From positions 1-8,455 of the forward strand of contig JAFCZY010000073.1 in the NCBI GenBank assembly GCA_019314105.1: a DNA stretch of 8,455 bases. The letters are read 5' to 3'. Each line of letters begins with the position of its first letter. Position 1 is the first letter of the stretch. This document shows, piece by piece, positions 5,818-8,455 of this stretch. This DNA is from Deltaproteobacteria bacterium (GTDB lineage Bacteria; Desulfobacterota; Desulfobacteria; Desulfobacterales; Desulfobacteraceae). The position numbers and the translations under genes were made by a program. Below the pieces are notes generated by a model. That model worked only from the letters and a program-made list of their open reading frames with translations, ran no database searches and had not been told where the DNA came from.

Positions 5818-7230
5818 ATGCATGATCTACAAAAAATCTTAGTTATCGATGATGAGCCATCTATCTGTACTGGATGTAAAATGATCCTTTCAGAAAAAGG
5901 GTATGAGGTTGACCTATCATTTTCCGGTCAGGACGGGCTTGAAAAAATTGCAAAGAATTCATTTGATCTGGTTCTTCTGGATATCAGGCTGCCTGATATA
6001 AACGGCATTGAAATTCTAAAAAAAATTAAAGAAAAAAAAACTAATGTCTGTGTAATCATTATGACAGGCCATGGAACAGTTGAGAATGCAGTAGAAGCAA
6101 TGAAAAATGGTGCATTCGATTTCATTACAAAACCATTCAATGAAAAAGAACTTTCCAAATCTGTCCTTAAAGCATTTGAAAACAGAAAACTTGTCCGTGA
6201 AAATCTTTTTTTAAAAAAACAACTCTATGATAAATTCAGTTTTGATAATATCATTGGGGAAAACCCCCTAATAGTTGAAATTTTTCATAAAATAGAGCGG
6301 GTGGCACCATTGGACACAACCGTTCTGCTTGACGGAGAAAGCGGTACAGGAAAAGAACTCTTTGCCCATGCCATTCATATCCACAGTAAAAGAGCGGCGA
6401 ATCAGTTTCTCGCTGTAGATTGTAATACTTTTTCCTCTTCTCTTATGGAAAGTGAGCTTTTTGGTCATGCCAAAGGTGCATTTACAGGAGCTGATAAGAC
6501 AATGCCCGGAATTTTTGAAATTGCTTCAAACGGCACTTTGTTTTTGGACGAAGTGACGAACCTCGACCTGAATATTCAGAGCAAATTCCTAAGGGTTCTG
6601 GAAACAGGGGAATATAAAGCAGTCGGTGCAAGTCAGGTAAAAAAAACAAATGCCCGAATTATAGCAGCCACGAACATGGACATGAAACAGGTGGTAAAGG
6701 AAAAAAAATTTCGTCAGGACCTCTTTTACCGTTTAAATATATTCCCTATTTACATCCCTCCGTTAAGGGACAGAAAAGATGACATCCCCACACTTGCATA
6801 TCATTTTTTTAAACGGTTCAGTCGTAAAACCGGAAAAAAAATATCAGGATTTTCAGATGATGCCCTTAATGCCCTTGTAGATTATGACTGGCCCGGCAAT
6901 GTCAGGCAATTGAAAAATGTTGTGGAAAGACTTGTCATAATGTCTGATGAAAATCAGCTAAGCCAGAAAAATTTATATGACAACCTTGAAATCAAGCGCG
7001 GGGATGCTTCTAATGACATTCTTGTTCCTGGAAATATTGATGAACTCAAGGCTGCAAAAAAACGCTTTCTTGAAAAAAATTTTAGTAAAATCGAAACCTC
7101 TTTTTTAATAAAGGCACTTTCAAAAGCGGATGGTAATATTACCGAAGCTGCAAGAATAGTCGGAATGCAGCGGTCTAATTTTTCGGCATTAATGAAAAAA
7201 TATAATATTAAACGTTCTAAAAATTTATAA
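5818..7230 (+). CDS. NtrC-family sigma-54-dependent response regulator (receiver, AAA+, Fis-type HTH)
   Basis: This complete 470-residue activator has three domains. The receiver (about 5-120) has acidic residues D11/D12, phospho-acceptor D55 (LVLLDIRLPD), T83 and K105. The AAA+ domain (about 142-370) has Walker A GESGTGKE (173-180), an intact sigma-54-contacting GAFTGA loop (220-225), Walker B LFLDEV (241-246), FRQDLFYRL with the arginine-finger region (298-306), and WPGNVRQLKN (358-367). The C-terminal Fis-type helix-turn-helix (about 438-466) contains GNITEAARIVGMQRSNF. Such proteins, once phosphorylated, hydrolyse ATP to remodel sigma-54 RNA polymerase bound at -24/-12 promoters. No kinase is adjacent upstream; the GAF-domain sensor downstream may belong to the same circuit. 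An in-frame TAA at 5812-5814 fixes the start at 5818 or later. The gene is followed by a sigma-54-type promoter in the next gap, a plausible target. The target genes and the signal are unknown. Confidence 0.93.
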   Translation: MHDLQKILVIDDEPSICTGCKMILSEKGYEVDLSFSGQDGLEKIAKNSFDLVLLDIRLPDINGIEILKKIKEKKTNVCVIIMTGHGTVENAVEAMKNGAFDFITKPFNEKELSKSVLKAFENRKLVRENLFLKKQLYDKFSFDNIIGENPLIVEIFHKIERVAPLDTTVLLDGESGTGKELFAHAIHIHSKRAANQFLAVDCNTFSSSLMESELFGHAKGAFTGADKTMPGIFEIASNGTLFLDEVTNLDLNIQSKFLRVLETGEYKAVGASQVKKTNARIIAATNMDMKQVVKEKKFRQDLFYRLNIFPIYIPPLRDRKDDIPTLAYHFFKRFSRKTGKKISGFSDDALNALVDYDWPGNVRQLKNVVERLVIMSDENQLSQKNLYDNLEIKRGDASNDILVPGNIDELKAAKKRFLEKNFSKIETSFLIKALSKADGNITEAARIVGMQRSNFSALMKKYNIKRSKNL

Positions 7231-7275
7231 TAAATTTAGACCCATAGGTCTGGGTAGTATAATTATATATATATC

Positions 7276-7291
7276 GTATATTAAAATATAC
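7276..7291. promoter_or_regulatory. Palindrome GTATATT-AA-AATATAC, candidate activator binding site
   Basis: It has two perfect 7-base arms around AA. It lies about 210 bases upstream of the transcription start predicted for the -24/-12 promoter, within the range of upstream activator sites for NtrC-type proteins. Its composition is almost all A/T, so chance is a real possibility. Confidence 0.3.
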
Positions 7292-7469
7292 TATCATAAA
7301 TTTGCACCTCTCCTTGGAAAAGACCGTTAATTTCCCATTTATCATATAATTTTTTATACGAAATGCAAACCATGGGTAACATTTTTCAAAAAAATCACTC
7401 TGGCATATTGTGATATAACCATCTGTTTTAATTATAAATAATTCTATTTTTTTAATTTTTTGCTACCGG

Positions 7470-7485
7470 TGGCATGCTATGTGCA
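7470..7485 (+). promoter_or_regulatory. Sigma-54 (-24/-12) promoter for the regulator / GAF-sensor genes
   Basis: TGGCATG, four bases, then GTGCA. This matches the consensus TGGCACG-N4-TTGCA at all but two positions. The invariant GG (7471-7472) and GC (7483-7484) are separated by exactly 10 bases. The predicted start is near 7496, leaving a leader of about 34 bases with GAAAGGA (7516-7522) seven bases before the ATG at 7530. The adjacent sigma-54 activator gene supports the call. Promoter activity is inferred. Confidence 0.65.
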
Positions 7486-7529
7486 GTTTATGATTTGCAA
7501 CCAATAATAGAAAAAGAAAGGATACTGAT

Positions 7530-8156
7530 ATGAATGCTTTACAAGAAATAATTAACGTTGAAAAGACGATTCATCCTCATATATTAATTATGGAGGACGA
7601 TTTAAATGTTGCGAAAGCTATGGATGCCATGGGAAAACATGATTATGATCTTCTTATGGCAGATTTACGCCTTCCTGATATTGACGGCATGCAAGTTGTC
7701 AAACAACTAAAAGAAACCAAACCTGACACAGAAGTTATCGTCATGACAGGTTATGCTACCAGTGATCTGGCAGTTAATGCTATGAAACTGGGTGCCCATG
7801 ATTTTATTACTAAGCCATTTACCGAGGAGCAGATTAAATCCGCTATAAAAGAGGCCCTTGATCAAAATACTTCAAAATCTAACCGGGAAAACTTATCGTC
7901 CGTTAATCTGGAAAACAATACATCTATTCAGAAAAGAGAAGTACTAAAAGTGTTGAATCGGACATCTGAAGATGAAAAATTCTGGATTAATCTAATGGAA
8001 GAAGGAAGTTCTGCTCTAAGCGACTATACATTGTCTTCCGAGGCAAAGGCTGCCATTGCATCCGGTGATCTGCAATGGATCAATGAAAATATTGGAGAGC
8101 TGACTCAAAAACAGTTAATGTTTATTTACAAACGTCTCGAAAGAGAAGCATGGTAA
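7530..8156 (+). CDS. Response regulator with shortened receiver and a C-terminal helical tail domain
   Basis: This 208-residue protein begins with a 17-residue lead (MNALQEIINVEKTIHPH), then a receiver: HILIMEDD (E22, D23, D24), phospho-acceptor D45 (MADLRLPD), VMTGYAT (T73) and FITKPF (K95). Only 21 residues separate D24 from D45, against 43 in the neighbouring NtrC-type receiver. About 22 residues, covering the end of helix 1, strand 2 and the start of helix 2, are therefore missing, although the catalytic residues remain. After a polar linker (110-130) comes a tail of about 75 residues, including LSSEAKAAIASGDLQWI (168-184) and the end LTQKQLMFIYKRLEREAW. It contains no DNA-binding motif that I recognise. 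I recall similar tails on receivers in sulfate-reducing deltaproteobacteria, but know no named function. The start is supported by GAAAGGA and by the position of the sigma-54 promoter. The next gene, a GAF-domain sensor, starts 64 bases later. Confidence 0.85.
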   Translation: MNALQEIINVEKTIHPHILIMEDDLNVAKAMDAMGKHDYDLLMADLRLPDIDGMQVVKQLKETKPDTEVIVMTGYATSDLAVNAMKLGAHDFITKPFTEEQIKSAIKEALDQNTSKSNRENLSSVNLENNTSIQKREVLKVLNRTSEDEKFWINLMEEGSSALSDYTLSSEAKAAIASGDLQWINENIGELTQKQLMFIYKRLEREAW

Positions 8157-8220
8157 CATTCAAAACAAGAAACAATCATTTTCGCTTGCGTATTTTTAAT
8201 TTGAAGAATAAAAAACATAT

Positions 8221-8455
8221 ATGACTGAATCAAAACAATTTAAAACTTTTTACCGGATATTCAGGGAAGTAAGTAAGCTTGTTCATTCTAAAACCAAACC
8301 AGATATGAATGAGGTGTTAAAACTCATTGTTTCCGGTACGACACGAGGTCTTAAAGCAAAAGGTGCGGCACTATGTATTCTAAATAAAAAAACCGGCTTT
8401 TTTCATATTGGTACCTCTTTTGGAATAGATGAAAAATATATTGCACTGGAACCTT
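8221..8455 (+). CDS. GAF-domain sensor protein, 3' end missing
   Basis: 78 complete codons are visible before the window ends. The pattern FYRIFREVSKLVHS, then EVLKLIVSGTTRGL, AKGAALCILNKKTG and IGTSFGIDEKYI is typical of the first half of a GAF domain, a small-molecule, redox or light-sensing fold: a helix, strand 1 and the strand/loop that lines the pocket. The rest could be a short GAF-only protein or a histidine kinase; the sequence shown cannot tell. ATG 8221 is the first possible start, because TAA lies in frame at 8209-8211. The Shine-Dalgarno is weak (GAAGA about 13 bases upstream). It follows the shortened response regulator on the same strand after 64 bases with no terminator, so co-transcription from the sigma-54 promoter is likely. 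A signalling partnership with either regulator is inferred from position only. Confidence 0.8.
   Translation, partial: MTESKQFKTFYRIFREVSKLVHSKTKPDMNEVLKLIVSGTTRGLKAKGAALCILNKKTGFFHIGTSFGIDEKYIALEP

Larger units (their letters stand above)
7231..7529. other. AT-rich regulatory gap between the two regulator genes
   Basis: This 299-base gap has no credible gene. It holds two overlapping small dyads just after the regulator gene (AGACC/GGTCT at 7238-7251 and ACCCA/TGGGT at 7240-7255), neither followed by a T-run, so a standard terminator is not evident. It also holds a 16-bp palindrome (7276-7291) and the -24/-12 promoter (7470-7485). Long A/T tracts at 7430-7460 lie just upstream of the promoter and could favour DNA bending, as is usual at sigma-54 promoters. 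Confidence 0.6.

Overview
The window is AT-rich bacterial chromosome, most consistent with a marine sulfate-reducing Desulfobacterota lineage (Desulfobacter, Desulfobacula or Desulfobacterium-like). This is inferred from protein style: a PurH split into two genes, a lineage-type RNB exoribonuclease, and a response regulator with a C-terminal tail that I recall from such genomes. I ran no database search, so the lineage is a judgement and not a measurement.

Left part (1-3563), housekeeping: the 3' part of mltG (septation / lytic transglycosylase, + strand, start lies outside the window) ends back-to-back with a convergent Smr-domain protein gene (- strand). Divergent from the Smr gene is a complete RNase II/R-family exoribonuclease (+). 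Its promoter-like sequence abuts the start codon and it has no Shine-Dalgarno, so it may be translated from a leaderless mRNA.

Middle (3564-5567), purine synthesis: a near-perfect 21-bp palindrome separates the exoribonuclease from the convergent purine genes. It can act as a terminator and looks like a dispersed REP-type repeat. The last two steps of IMP synthesis, usually one bifunctional PurH, are here two adjacent genes on the - strand: IMP cyclohydrolase first, then AICAR formyltransferase. They lie in the same frame, separated by one TAA stop, and the second gene has its own strong ribosome binding site.

Right part (5568-8455), signal transduction, visibly more AT-rich: a full NtrC-type sigma-54 activator (receiver, AAA+, Fis HTH) is followed by a 299-bp spacer carrying a good -24/-12 (sigma-54) promoter. 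That promoter precedes a second response regulator, whose receiver lacks about 22 residues (the helix 1/strand 2 region) and which carries an unusual C-terminal helical tail. Next comes the 5' end of a GAF-domain sensor that runs off the window. The simplest model is that the activator, or a relative, switches on the regulator/GAF-sensor operon through sigma-54. This unit, with its shortened receiver and its tail domain, is the most interesting part of the window. No tRNA, rRNA, CRISPR array, transposase gene or phage gene was seen.
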